Part shown: in pieces, positions 1 to 11,600 of the stretch
How the letters are laid out: each line of letters opens with the position of its first letter
Numbering within the stretch: position 1 is the stretch's first letter
Assembly: GCA_004335635.1 (NCBI GenBank)
Contig: QAXH01006645.1
Span: 1-64,000 of the forward strand
Direction of reading: 5' to 3'
From: Chloromonas sp. AAM2
Lineage: Eukaryota; Chlorophyta; Chlorophyceae; Chlamydomonadales; Chlamydomonadaceae
DNA: 64,000 bases
Notes under the pieces: model-generated
Seen by the model: only the letters and a program-made list of their open reading frames with translations
Database searches by the model: none
What the model was told of the DNA's origin: nothing
Program-made: the position numbers and the translations under genes

Positions 1-177
1 ACTTTCACTGCTTTCACGCTCTGTTGTATCGCTGCCGCCCTGCTTGGCAGCCTTGGCGCGCTTGGCCGTAGCTGTGGCTGTGCGGGGTACACGGGGTGCC
101 TTGCTGCCTTTGACCAGAGGTTGGGTGTATGTGCTGTCGGCTGCTGCTGCCTTCTTGTGGCCGCGCTCGGGCTTGGC
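1..177 (-). CDS. partial Lys/Ala-rich exon, runs off the left edge
   Basis: On the minus strand an exon appears to begin at 177, after a CATGCAG acceptor, and stays open to the window edge. The preferred frame begins AKPERGHKKAAAADSTYTQP and is rich in Lys, Ala, Ser and Thr, like a disordered nuclear tail. No domain is recognised. A second frame is also open, so the frame choice rests on composition only. It may be a separate gene, or a 3' exon of the PHD-GNAT gene to its right: that gene's apparent stop at 1336 overlaps a strong splice donor. The phases do not match directly, so another exon would be needed to join them. Confidence is moderate that the exon is coding and low for its identity. 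Confidence 0.45.
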
Positions 178-1335
178 CTGCATGCAAAAGTATGCACCGC
201 ACACGCACCCAGATTCAAACCGCCTTATCAGATTCCCGTGCTTCAGCTTCAATTCCTGAGCTCAGAGCTTGCCAAGCAGCCTTGACACGGGCTAGATTGT
301 AGATTTCAATCCAATCGCAAGAGGCCCGCAAGATCCCAAAAGCCATCCAGTAGCAAACAGACACAACCAATCAGCTCCATACGTGCTGAAGGCCGTAATT
401 GTATTCCAAGCTTCTGTGCACTAATGCACTTATGCGCAGTCATGTATGGCGTAGGGTGAGCTCCAACTCCAGTCTACCGGTGTATGTGCAGATTTAAGCC
501 TTTTGAAACACCCACCTTGACAGATTGGGTTGATGAGGGAATACCGGCAGCCGGCTTGTTCTGTGAAGCCCGCAACTTGGCCGCCCCTGCCGGTTGCATG
601 GTGGTGGGGCTGCATGGTAGACAGCACAAGCAAAGTGAAAGCATGTCTGCACCTTGTCTGCTATCAACATGTTCTGATCATGCCTTGCCTGCAGTTTTGC
701 AGTTTTGCCTGCAGTTGGCCTGCCTTGCCTGCCTTGCCTGCCTTGCCTGCTTTGTTCCCTGCGTTCGTTTTGCTTTCTTCCACAGGGTATGCCAGGGCGG
801 TGCCCATCCAGTTCCAAGTCCTCTGACGGCTTCCCTTGTGTACATACACACATGGAATGGTAATATAGCATGTGTCTGACTGATTTCCACCCTTCCCACG
901 TATATAACCTCAGTCTTGAATGGTTCAATGGGAACTGAGGCACAAGGACAAATTGTATTGTCCTCGTACTGATCATGCTCAAGCAATGGCAGCTGACCAG
1001 CGCCTATAAAAGCACCGTCTGCTTGCCATGGGGTGACCTCGCTCGTGATCTTGCCCCATGCGAGTTGGTTGCCTTGCAACAAAGCCAGCATGCACACCGA
1101 CTAAAGTGACATGCAGGTGTTTGAAGGTGGTGGCAGTCAACGCACCCCCTGACCCTCAGTAGTGGTGTGCCATGGCATACCAGTACTGGTGCATGATACG
1201 TATCCGATACATATCTAGATAGTGCTCTATCTGCTACGTGTCAGACAGTGCTTCGATACGCTTTGGCACTACCCTAGACATCAGCATGCATGGTTTGGTG
1301 CCTGAGATCACTCAACCGTGGTCACACTCTTGGCC
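178..1335. other. intergenic or intronic stretch with one repeat copy
   Basis: No exon could be supported here. The stretch holds a minus-strand copy of the SINE-like repeat (715-834) and otherwise unremarkable sequence. If the PHD-GNAT gene continues leftwards, this is an intron. Confidence 0.5.
715..834 (-). repeat. SINE-like repeat family 1, copy A
   Basis: Read on the minus strand it runs GGGAAGCCGTCAGAGGAC, then GGGCACCGCCCTGG, then a CCCTG..GAAGAAAGCAAAACGAACGC stretch, and ends in a (GGCAA)n-rich tail (AAAGCAGGCAAGGCAGGC...). It matches copies at 9505, 11540, 13831, 48745 and 53815. The tail is the longest of any copy, which suggests a 3' simple-sequence tail of the SINE type. Confidence 0.75.
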
Positions 1336-4300
1336 TTACTTGAGTGGTGTGTTGATGCGCCTGTGTGATGATGCGCCGGCCTCCGCCGCAGGGCCCTGCT
1401 GACCGACCCTTCGCTTGACCAGGTGTGTGGTCTCGGGGTCCATGTCAACGATATCACACTCCTTGAGCACCTGAACAAGTGTGATAACACGTGTGACGAG
1501 CAGATGACGTAGTGATAGAACGACCAAGAAGTTGGTATGACCACTACGATGCAAGTGCCACCTGTGTTCGTCAGGGACATTGATTAGGCGGGCATGAAAT
1601 GCAGCAACCACGGTACGTGCTTCTGCCCGATGCTACCGCAGCACACAAAGCTGTTGGCGTAAACAAGACACAGTGGGTAAACAGTGTAAACCGTGTATGC
1701 AAAACGCATGCCCCACCTCATGCTCCTCATCCGTTAGCTGAGTGAACCCAAACTTGTTCGTCCACATGGCCAGGACCGGGGTCACGCTAGGCAGCACGAG
1801 GTACTCCACACCCAGATCAGACAGCAGGTCGTCCACAGCCTGCAACAAGACACGTGATGCACAAAAGGAGCGCTATGAAGCATAGTGTTAGTACCGAGTT
1901 GACATCAAATTTTTGGCCTGCCCATTCCAAGTACGACCATTAGCCGTCAGAATGATGTCAGCCTGTAACAATAATGCACAGGTTGTAGAGGGTGAGGCAA
2001 GAGGCAGTACAACCCATGGTTTCAGTGCAGCATGATTTTGCCATCTGAGACAGATTTCCATTATCTCAGTTAACGTCCTCTAACATCAGATTTCCATTCC
2101 TTCCCATTAACAACATGGCGCTCCGTGTGCAACAGCAACATTTCCGGCGCACCGTGTAAAACAACAAAACTTCCGGCGCCCCGTGTGGCTGCTTGCAGGT
2201 GCGGCCTTAAGGTTGCTGCTAGACATAGGTATGAAAGAAAACAAAAAAAAGCACTGCCTACGCAGCAGCGGGTAGAATCACAAGTGCATGTGGGTGTCCC
2301 TGGTGTGTCTGTGTACAGCGCTGCAGATGTCACTCGCCTGCACTGCATTTGCCACTTGCCATTTGCCTTTTGTATATATATGTATTTACACTGCCTTTTG
2401 CCTTTCCTGCTCAGGGTTGTGCACACCTCATCCTGCATCTTTGGGCGGTCCTTTTGACGTGAATGGATATCCACACTCACCCGCACCAGTCGCCTGCAGT
2501 TGCCCTCGCGCCTGAAGCCTGCCCGGGTGGAGATGAACGGCATCTCAGCGAAATGAGGCCCAAAGATCCTGCAAACCACACGTGAAGAATGGCACCACAC
2601 AGGGTAATGACATCAGCCTGGCAATGCCGAAATCCTTGCAGTGTCCCCGTTGCTGGACACCGGCATGCGTAGGTGTGTGTGGTCGCCTTACCCCCATCGG
2701 AAGAGTTTAAGACCAGATGCTGGAATGGCCCATACGGGGTGGCTTTTGGCCATCCATTTTGACCTTCAATTGCAATCGGGTGGGCTGGCACAGTTGAAGC
2801 GAAACCCGCTTGAAACACGCACATGCGACCAGGAGCGAAGCGAAGCGGCGCTCACATGAACAGGATGCACACTTTCAAGCTCCTCACCGCAGTGTTGCCA
2901 CTGTCACGACCGTTTCCAGCTTGCGCAGCACCAAGACTCTAAATTCACCTGCAGGGTCATGCATGGGCATGCGGGGCAGCAGGGCACGACTGGGAATATA
3001 CTACACATGTTCCTGACGACCTCTGGATCGTTTGGCTTGATGGTTGCAACAACGACCCTGAACATGAGGCCAGCCTCTCATCAAACACCCATGTGGACAT
3101 CTATCAAAAGAGGAGGGGGAAAGGTGACTGAGAGCAAGGCCAGGGTGCACATGATTCGCATGGGCTGCAGATGCAACTGCTACTGCCGGTAAGGCGCTTG
3201 CTTGGGTCTCAATCAACGGCAACCCTAGAACGTCGGTTTCTGGCCCGTTTCTGCAGAGATGCTGACGCTAGTGGCTTCTTTGAGGCACAGTGTGTCGTCA
3301 AGAGGCTGCGAACAGACACTACGTCGAGTGCTGGACTTGTGTTGTCTTCCTGATCCGGCCTTGCAGTTTACTGCCAAAGAGCTGAGGAAGCGGCTGGGAT
3401 GGCTGCATTGGCCAGGACTGACTAATCATTCCCAGGCAAATTCATTAGCACTAATTAATTAATTAATCCATTAATTTAATTAGTTAGCACTCATCCCGTG
3501 CCTTTCTCTTACCTGGCTGACAGCAACCCTGGACTTCATCTTACCTGCTCAAACGTTGCCCCGTCAAACCTTTCAAGCAATGTGTTGCCCACACTTCAGT
3601 ACACTGCCAGTGTGGCCCACTGTACCCAGCAATTTCACGATTGCCCATACACTCCGACTGCACACTGGTCTCTGAATAAAAATAGGTGGGTTGACATGGG
3701 CCAAGGGGATCCCTTTGAAACACCCACATGCGATCAGGAGCAAAGCAAAGCACAAGCGCCATCACAACCAACAACAAGCTGCCCGAACTACTCACCAAAA
3801 CTGAAGAAATCTTCGTCATCGCTCTCAGCATCACTCTCATCACTCTGATCGCTCTCGCTCTCCTCCTGGCTTGCTGCTGCACGGCGGGCACGCGTGACGC
3901 GCTGGGCTGGCTTGGTGGGCTTGGCCGCTTCTGGCTTCTCTTCTGGTTCAGGAGACTCATATCCTTGACAGACCATTTCCACAATGTCACGTCCGTTGTC
4001 CATCAGCAGCATTTCTGGGCACCAGAGGGGATCAATAACAGGCAAATCAATCTGATGTCATGCAATAACAGGTAATGCCATACCAGCATGCATCACTAGC
4101 ATCACAACTGGCAGATTGAGCGGTTATTTTGATCGGCACAGATGGCTCATGAACGGAGACCAGTTGCACTCTTTGAAGGTACGGCCAGAATGCTCTGTGT
4201 GAAAGCCGCAATGCATGATGTCATGCTGTGGCCATGACTGCATATGGCTGACTGTGTCTTGTCGCTTTCACGGGAGCACTTTATCACGCTTAGCAAACAA

Positions 4301-5994
4301 ACAGGGATTCCAGCCCTCTGTAGCAAGCTCTTGTGTAAAGCCTTCACCATGATGAGAAAGTCAGCTAGCATATGCAGACACAAGTGCATGCGCGCAAGGT
4401 GCGAAAGGCGTGCTTTCCACCGTTTATTCACCATTGATACACTCACTAAAAGAGCTTCGGAATATCTTGATTGCCAAATCCACCGTCGATGTGATGGCTG
4501 CAGCACACAAGCAATGACAGACGTGGAAGCAATCAGTCAACGTGAATGATGGTAGTCAACAAGGGCAAGAGTGATGCAGGGCGTGCCTTCCTGTGCGTTG
4601 GTGACCTTGCATGTGATCACGTGCAGTCCAAGGATTACGAGCATCAAACCAAAAGCATGCTCAGAATCACAGTTGGACGTGTGCCGTGGCACATGGCATG
4701 GCGTAACGCGTGCATTTGAACAATGCCGACCGAGTGTCAACATGTGGGCTTGCTTGCATCTCCTGGCCATCGTGTGCGTGCAATGCATTTTGCCTCCAGG
4801 GGTCCAAATGGCAGTTGACAATGCCCATGCCTAACACAGCATGAATTGTCCGTTCACCCTGGATCAATCTAACGTATGGTAATATCGCTAGCCCACAGCT
4901 GTCATTCCGACCACAGTTGTCGTTATGGTCATGGCAGTAGACTTGAGTAGTGGTGTTCATGCCACGTGCACGGCCATCCCTGACGTATAAGCGTTTGTAA
5001 TTTGAAGCATAATGTACCAAAAGCATGCGCTCTGAACTGACAGTTGCAGAGCAGGTATGGACCATAGAAACAGCCATGTCAATGCCATGACTCAACATGG
5101 AAACGAATTGCAGCAGTGTATTCCCTATCGCACGCACCCTTGTCGCCTGCCTTGTATTTGACCACCTCGAGAGTATAGTCCTCATGTGCTCCCTTCAGGG
5201 CCCACCTCTGGCCGGTGCGGCCAATCCAACTTTCTTGAATCTGCATGACGCACAATGCATTTGCCTTTCTGCAAGAGCATCATGTCTTGTCTGGAGCGTG
5301 TAGGCGACACTGCTGCAAAACAAGGTTACGCTAGCTGCGGGGAAACCTTGCGCAGGAGTCTCCGCGAAGCGTGTCACCTTTTGGCACGTCTGCAAGCACA
5401 ACCAAAACCATCATATACTGTGTATGGAGAATAGGAGTGGGTCGCTGCAGCGAAGGTTCAGTCTCATAGCCTCACCTCGCTACAGGTACAAATGGCATCC
5501 GGTTCCAGGACGCTGACGTCCACTGCCCTGCCTGCTTGCTGCATACACTCCACATGCATGCACTTGACGGTGCAGCAGCTGCACTTGATGATTGTCCGGG
5601 GAGCGAAGCCCAATTCATAATCATCCTTGCCGCAGAACAGACAGTCCTCGGGCCGGCATTGAAAGCAGCATGACTGCGCCGCGGATTGCGATCCAGTAGG
5701 ATGAGGCATTGGGCTGCTCCTGTTAGCTCTGCTGAATGCAGACAGGTTCTTCCATCATCACTTTTAAAGCAAGGCGTTGGCACGCATCACGCAGAAGCGA
5801 GAATGAAAGTTGACTCTATCAGCAGAGGCGAAGCTCAGGTGCTTCGACTCATCCTCATCCCTGCTTCTTCGGCGGCAATCCATGGCTTTTTGAATTGAAA
5901 ACGGTTGCACACGCGACAGAGAACATGCGTCTTCGTGTGGATGGGCATTCACTTGTGGACAGCGCCATGCGCGCAGGTCGAATGGAAGCCTGTC
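1336..5994 (-). CDS. PHD finger / GNAT acetyltransferase protein, IDM1-like
   Basis: Probable nuclear histone acetyltransferase with a chromatin reader. Exons on the minus strand: 5953-5994, 5476-5719, 5347-5389, 5206-5312, 4447-4497, 3796-4014, 2888-2948, 2481-2568, 1717-1839, 1336-1470. All phases join except one missing exon between 5206 and 4497. The first exon holds the end of PHD1 (TGFHSTCAHG). The second holds its last Cys pairs, then PHD2 (CLFCGKDDYELGFAPRTI, KCSCC, CMHVEC). The GNAT part follows: DNGRDIVEMV, FRVLVLRK, RIFGPHFAEMPFISTR, RREGNCRRLV, LGVEYLVLP, WTNKFGF. This order matches plant IDM1/ROS4-type proteins. An acidic Ser/Asp/Glu insert of about 60 residues interrupts the GNAT domain. 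Exons upstream of 5994 are probably missing. The stop lies inside a strong donor (CTCAA|GTAAGG), so the 3' end may also be incomplete. Confidence 0.85.
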
Positions 5995-7080
5995 CTGCAA
6001 GCGGTGCGCTTACAAGTCTGGCCCTTGGTTCTCACGACGTTTGACCCGTAAACCCAGCCTCTTCACTTCACCTGGCCAAATGCTTGTGTGGATGGGCAAT
6101 ATACTTATGCATGTGGGCAATGCATGGGGCAGCCAGGGCCACCAGTCATGGCACTCACGACCTCCCCCATGCGCCTAGCATATAACAATGGTAGTACCTA
6201 GCAGGCATACAAATCGGTTAGCAGACAGCCTGATATGAACATGCGATACCCAGCAGGTATGCTAATGGCCGTTGACAGGTTGCCGCATTCTAAAATTTGT
6301 GGTTTGTCATGATTACTGAGTAAACTGTGCACACTTTGACCTGGTTTAGCATCCAAAGGGCCTAAAGGTCAAGGAAGCACTCAGCCGTTGGGTAGCTGAC
6401 ATCCACTGGCTCAGCTGAAAGCCTGTCATGCATATTGAGTGAGCTGGGGTGGTTCCCGCTTGCCTTCAACGCGCAAGCTTCGAATGATCTAATGTATATG
6501 TCCATGCAGTATGTCTGTCTGCTGTAAACTGGTGAAGAATCACACCAACGAAGTACTTGCATCATAGCAACACCTGCAGCAATGAGTCTCCCTGCCGCAC
6601 ACGGCATGAGCCAGAACACCCAACGCTGCCTGCATGCTTTTGAATTCTCTTTGCCTGCGCAAACCCTGGGCCACGTCATGCTGCACATGCACACCCACTC
6701 AGATACATGAATCGTTGAGTAGAGATAGCCACCCAGGCTGACCAACACACAGGCTTGTTAGGGTAAGGCAAGGGTTAAGGGAAGCTTGCCAGTGGAGCTT
6801 GCCGGTGGACAAGGGGACCAGCCGGGTGCCGGGTGGGTGTTGCTGAGTGGTCCTCCAGGCCAGTGGCAACCTGACCTTCGCCACGCAGGGTTTCGCGGGG
6901 TGTCCGCGACAGTGCTCGACTTGCGAGTCCATTCACACAAGCAATCAACGTGCGAGACAGACATTGTGGAAGCCGGGCTCGGAGAGACTCAGTGCTGGCA
7001 TTTGCTACACCAGCAGGGTTGGACGTACCCTAGGGTTACCGTAACCGCAAGAAAGGCTGTAGCGGCCGATAGCGCCTGCC

Positions 7081-7136
7081 CGACGTTCAAGAAGGAAGTC
7101 ATACGCGTATACGACGTTCAAGAAGGAAGTCATACG
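7081..7136. repeat. two-copy tandem repeat, 27-bp unit
   Basis: CGACGTTCAAGAAGGAAGTC followed by ATACG occurs twice in direct orientation, separated by two bases. The copies are identical, so the duplication looks recent. No function is evident. Confidence 0.9.
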
Positions 7137-7826
7137 GGCGGCTGACTGGTCCTGGCAGCCCAAGGCGTACACTCCTTTCCAAATGACTGACGATACAGCT
7201 GCGAGTGGTGCAAGGACCGAATGGTCGAAAAGGTCAAATCCGCCGTACCGGCTCATCATCTTCTGGCTGGTCGCGGCCAGGACCCGTTTCAGGAGTTCTA
7301 AATCAGAGCTTGACGTTTGTGGCAATGCGCGAAGGCATGCGATTTCACCGGCGCTTGCTCTCCCACCTGGCTGCTGGCCTTTGATCCACTCTGACGACGA
7401 AATGAAGGACCTTTTGAATCGGCTGTTGAATTCAAGGTGTGTCTGATGCCGCCAGCATAGTGTTACAGACGCAGCTGCAATGGCTGCTATAGCGCAAGCG
7501 GCAACAGTTGAGAGAAGCTGAATGGGCGTGCGCCATTTCGTCTTCAGAAGCATGCGCTACGTAGCAGTACTGGTTGCGTGGCTCAATTGCTGAACAACTC
7601 CTATTGCAAATTGTTTTTCAGGCTTGCATCAACCAAAAGCGAAGCCGGCGTCCATCCGGCATCCCAGACGAGCGACTTGCCATCGACAAAGTCCACGTCA
7701 TGCAGTGTAAAGGGCACAGAGGAAGTTGTCATCTCACCGACTTCTGAAAAGCTACACAGCTTTCCAAAGCTCGACGGCGTGGCCTCTGTACATTTCAAAA
7801 GGTTTGTCATGTGTTCAGCGGCTGAC

Positions 7827-7904
7827 CAGCCAGCCAGCCAGTCTGTCTGCCTCAGCCAGCCAGCCAGCCAGTCTGTCTGCCTCAGCCAGCCAGCCAGCCA
7901 GAAA
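7827..7904. repeat. minisatellite, CCAGCCAGTCTGTCTGCCTCAG unit
   Basis: Three consecutive near-identical units built from CAGC quadruplets plus a TCTGTCTGCCT core. Frames through it read as Gln-Pro-Ala-Ser repeats, but no exon signals surround it, so I treat it as non-coding. Confidence 0.85.
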
Positions 7905-8656
7905 CCCACCGAGCCCCAAAGCGGCAATATTCCAGCCTGTTGGTGAATGCCATCATACTGTCTCTTATGCCTTGATGCTTACTAGGCAGGGCCAGCTATA
8001 CCAAGAGGACAGAGCCTCCACCAATGATGTCTTGATTGGATTTGCCCGACCATGTGCAGTGCTTTTAATGAGGCGCCCAACAGCCCAAGCCACTTGTGTG
8101 CAAGCAGCCGAGGCTTATCCCAGTTCCTCAGCAGTGCGGGCTCCATGGCTGCTCCCACGACACCACATGCCACCATCAGCCACGCCAATTCAAAGGTGTG
8201 AGTGTGTGTATGCAAGTGACTCTGAACATGAGTGTGTGTGTGTGTGTGTGTGCATGTTGGATGGCAGCCAGGTAACCTGCCATGTCCTGCCATCTGGCCC
8301 CAGTTTACGCGAGCTAGTGTATGTGCGTGGTATTGTAAGTCCAGAGCACTTGCATCTTGGTGCTTGAGTCCTGTGAAGCGGCCTCAGCCACAGCCGGTGC
8401 AAAGAAGAAACCCACAGCCCAGTGGTTGGCAATTATACTTGGAGCTCTAACTCAGAAGCAGGAGCGGCCGCAGCACCTGCAGTGTCCTGGTATCAGTGGC
8501 ACACGGTACTTGCAGCGGTTTAAGACTATATAACATGCCTGGATGGTCACCACCTGTGCCCGGTGCGTGCATGCCATGTGGGGCTGCCCATGCAATTAAT
8601 CATGCACACGCCATGGTCTGCCCATGCAGGCCTTCAGCAGTGCGGGATCTGTATCC

Positions 8657-11600
8657 ATGGAAGGATCAGGCCCCACCCAGCAGTCAGGGGCTGCACAAAC
8701 GCAGGAGGCAGAGTCCAGCAGCAACGTCAGTGCCACAGTGATGCCCGCAGCAGCTCCTGCACCTGAATATGAAAGGTGTGACTCACACAGATAGGTGCAG
8801 CAAAAGCTCTGATGAACATGGTGCACAGGAAGGACTAAAGGAAGGTTCTCAAGGGATTGGTGTGTAGACTGCCACCTTCTCATCATGGGATTATGACTGA
8901 CACAGGATTGGTCCACCTTAAGTGTCAAGTCCACAAAGTTAAAGTATCTTTGTAATAGGGATGAGGTTTTTGAGAGGTTCTGTGTCGTGTTGAAACTATA
9001 ATGGATCCAGTGCAATGGTAGTCAAGGGAAGGAATCATAGCAGGGGGCCGAGGCATATCTGTTAGTCATAGAGAGAGTCCACAGCAAACAAGATCAGGCA
9101 TGCAACGGCCCCGTGCTGCATAACGCCAGATGTTAATGGCTAAACAGCACAACATTACGGGAATTGTACTACAGCTGACACACTTTTGTGTAAAGCCACA
9201 GCACATGGCAATAACACAAGTACTGCTGCTGACGCACTTGTGTGGACTGCCCCCGTGCAGTACAACATTGGCGATGTCCTCACACTGCCCCGTGATGCTG
9301 ATGCGCCAGAAGTGGTGAGTGCCAGATAGATCCAGTCAACTGCATGGCTGCACAAGCTGACTAGGTTGGCTATGCCCTGTGATGGCGTCCCTCCCAGTCC
9401 TGTGCCTATTCTAAGCCCTTCATGCATTTGTTTACAGCCGTGACAGGTAGGCTGTTCAAGGGTGCACTCGTCCTGAACCAAATCGTCTAAGCTTCAAATA
9501 AACTGGAACACAGGACACGGAACGGGCACCGCCCTGACCTACCCTGAGCAAGAAAGTAAAACTAGTAACATAGTGATGCGCTACTGATTCTGATGTGTTG
9601 GTGCATCCTTTCCTTTAAGGCTTGCCTTCCGTTACATCCCTGGTTTCAAACACAACGTGTGACCTTGTTTCATGGCTTGTGTGACCGCAGGAGCATAAAG
9701 GACTTTGAGCTGCGCAGGAACATGTACGTGCGCCTGTGGGGACGGTTTCAGTAACTGACGTAACCATAATACGACCTAGCAGGATGTGCGGACACCAGGC
9801 GGCACATGACTGGTTCATGCCTGGCTCAACATAGAGCTGCTGAGAAATTGCTGTATGACTCTATTGCAGTGGCAAGACTGCCCAGTGGAGCGCATGACAG
9901 GCCTTCGGCGTCCATGGGCATGTATACCGTGTTGTCTATCGGCTTCCCTGCTGTAGAACTTACACATCAAACGTAAGCATTCATCGCTATCACGCCTGTC
10001 TGCACTCAGGTACGATGGCAACATCAGCCTGGTCTACCACGCCATCGACAAGCGCAGCGGCATCACGGTCGCCCTCAAAATGTACAAGCGGCACAAGCTA
10101 TCTGCTATTGAAAGGCACCAGGCACGTGGGGAGCGAGGGGGCAAAAAGGGGGGTGGGCGAGGGCAGAGGAGAGCCAGATCTGCCTAATGAAAGCAGGGCA
10201 GGGATGAGAGGGTGGGACGAGCCACATGTAGGCGCCACGCAGGCCGTGTACCTGGACTCACTTCCAATCACTGCAATGTCACATCACCTTTGTTACTGAG
10301 CATGCAGCACGCGGCACGCAGCACGCAGCATGGAGAATCTTGCGTAACCCAATTCCAGCTGTGCAATAAAGCAGGTTGGCAGCTGGCACTGCATACCTTT
10401 GTTACACTCTGATGACTTCAGGTTGCCCGTGAGATCCGGCTGCACGTGGCCCTGACCCATCCCAGCATCATCGGCATGTACGCGGCATGGAAGGACCGCT
10501 TATACGTGTACATGGCCCTGGAGTGGGCCCCAGGAGTGCGTGAATGTGTGGTGAACACTGCCCGTTGGTTACTTCGTATAATCCGTTGGTTGTTTCATTT
10601 GTTCATTACATTCTTAGCGTCTTGCTCAGGGTCACAGGTTATCGGTTGTATTGTATATAACGAGGCTGTCAGCGCTCAGGACCATTTGCTTGGTGTACAC
10701 AAGGCCGTCAGATTGAGATAGATTGAGGGGCCAGCAATTGAAATCAGGAAGAAGTTTTGGTCACTGAGGCTTGCCAGATGACAGAAATCATGTCCCTGTC
10801 CCCATGCAGGGTGATGTGTACCAGTACCTGCGCAGAAATGCAGGGAGACTGGCAGGTACGCCAGGAAGGGCAGGCAGTGGGAGATAGTGTTGGACCACAT
10901 CTACCCTGAGGCCATGCCAGAAGGGGGGGGCGTGACCACACCCGATCTGGAGCCAGGGGCCTGCTTAGGGTAGTATGTGCGTGTGTTGATGCATTTTTGT
11001 TTTCGGACTGACTACCAGCAGTCCTTTGCAAATGCGCAAGTTTGATTTCAAGGTAACCTCAGGGAGAGTAACCTCAGGGTATTGAACCTTGGAAAACCTT
11101 GGTATTTCCACTCCTGTGTTCCGTCAGTGAGGAACTGAGAGCCATTTCCTGATACTGTTGTCTGGCTGGTGACATGCACGTGCCTTCCAAGGCTCACTGG
11201 TTCTCCTGCCTCGTTCCATTCCAAAGCTGCATCAGTCTTGTCTGTTGCGTGCTCCCGCGTCTCACCTGTCCTCTTCTGTGTGCTTTTCTATGTTACGTGC
11301 TCTGTGTGCAGAGAATATTGTGGTTCCGCTTATCCTGGAGCCCTTCCTGTCAGGCATGGCCTCAATACACGAGATGGGCCTCATACACAGGGACATCAAG
11401 GTGGGGGCTCGGCCAGAACGGGTGTAAAGGGGCTCCATAGGGCAAGGTCCACACACACACACACATATATATAAAAGACACATACATGTATATATATATA
11501 TATGCTTATACACATGTTTATATATATGCTTATACACCAGGGAAGCCGTCAGAGGACGCGGACCGAGATGGGCACCGTCCTGGCCTACCCTGAGCAAGAA

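Larger units (their letters stand above)
5995..8656. other. divergent region between PHD-GNAT and the kinase
   Basis: This stretch should contain the missing 5' exons of the PHD-GNAT gene (minus strand) and the kinase promoter (plus strand). Several long open frames occur on the minus strand near 6700-7550, but none shows a recognisable domain or a clean splice chain. It also holds a 27-bp tandem duplication (7081-7136), a CAGC/TCTGCCTC tandem array (7827-7904) and a TG dinucleotide run (8228-8252). Confidence 0.5.

Noticed and set aside
4020..4051. Upstream acceptor at 4051 giving IDLPVIDPLWCPEM before the GNAT exon
   Set aside because: The acceptor at 4014 has a long pyrimidine tract and matches the phase of the preceding exon 4447-4497. 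The 4051 site does not match that exon's phase.
7726..8367. 213-codon plus-strand frame with Gln-Pro-Ala-Ser and Cys-Val repeats
   Set aside because: Its length comes from the minisatellite at 7827 and the TG run at 8228. No splice link to the kinase exons was found.
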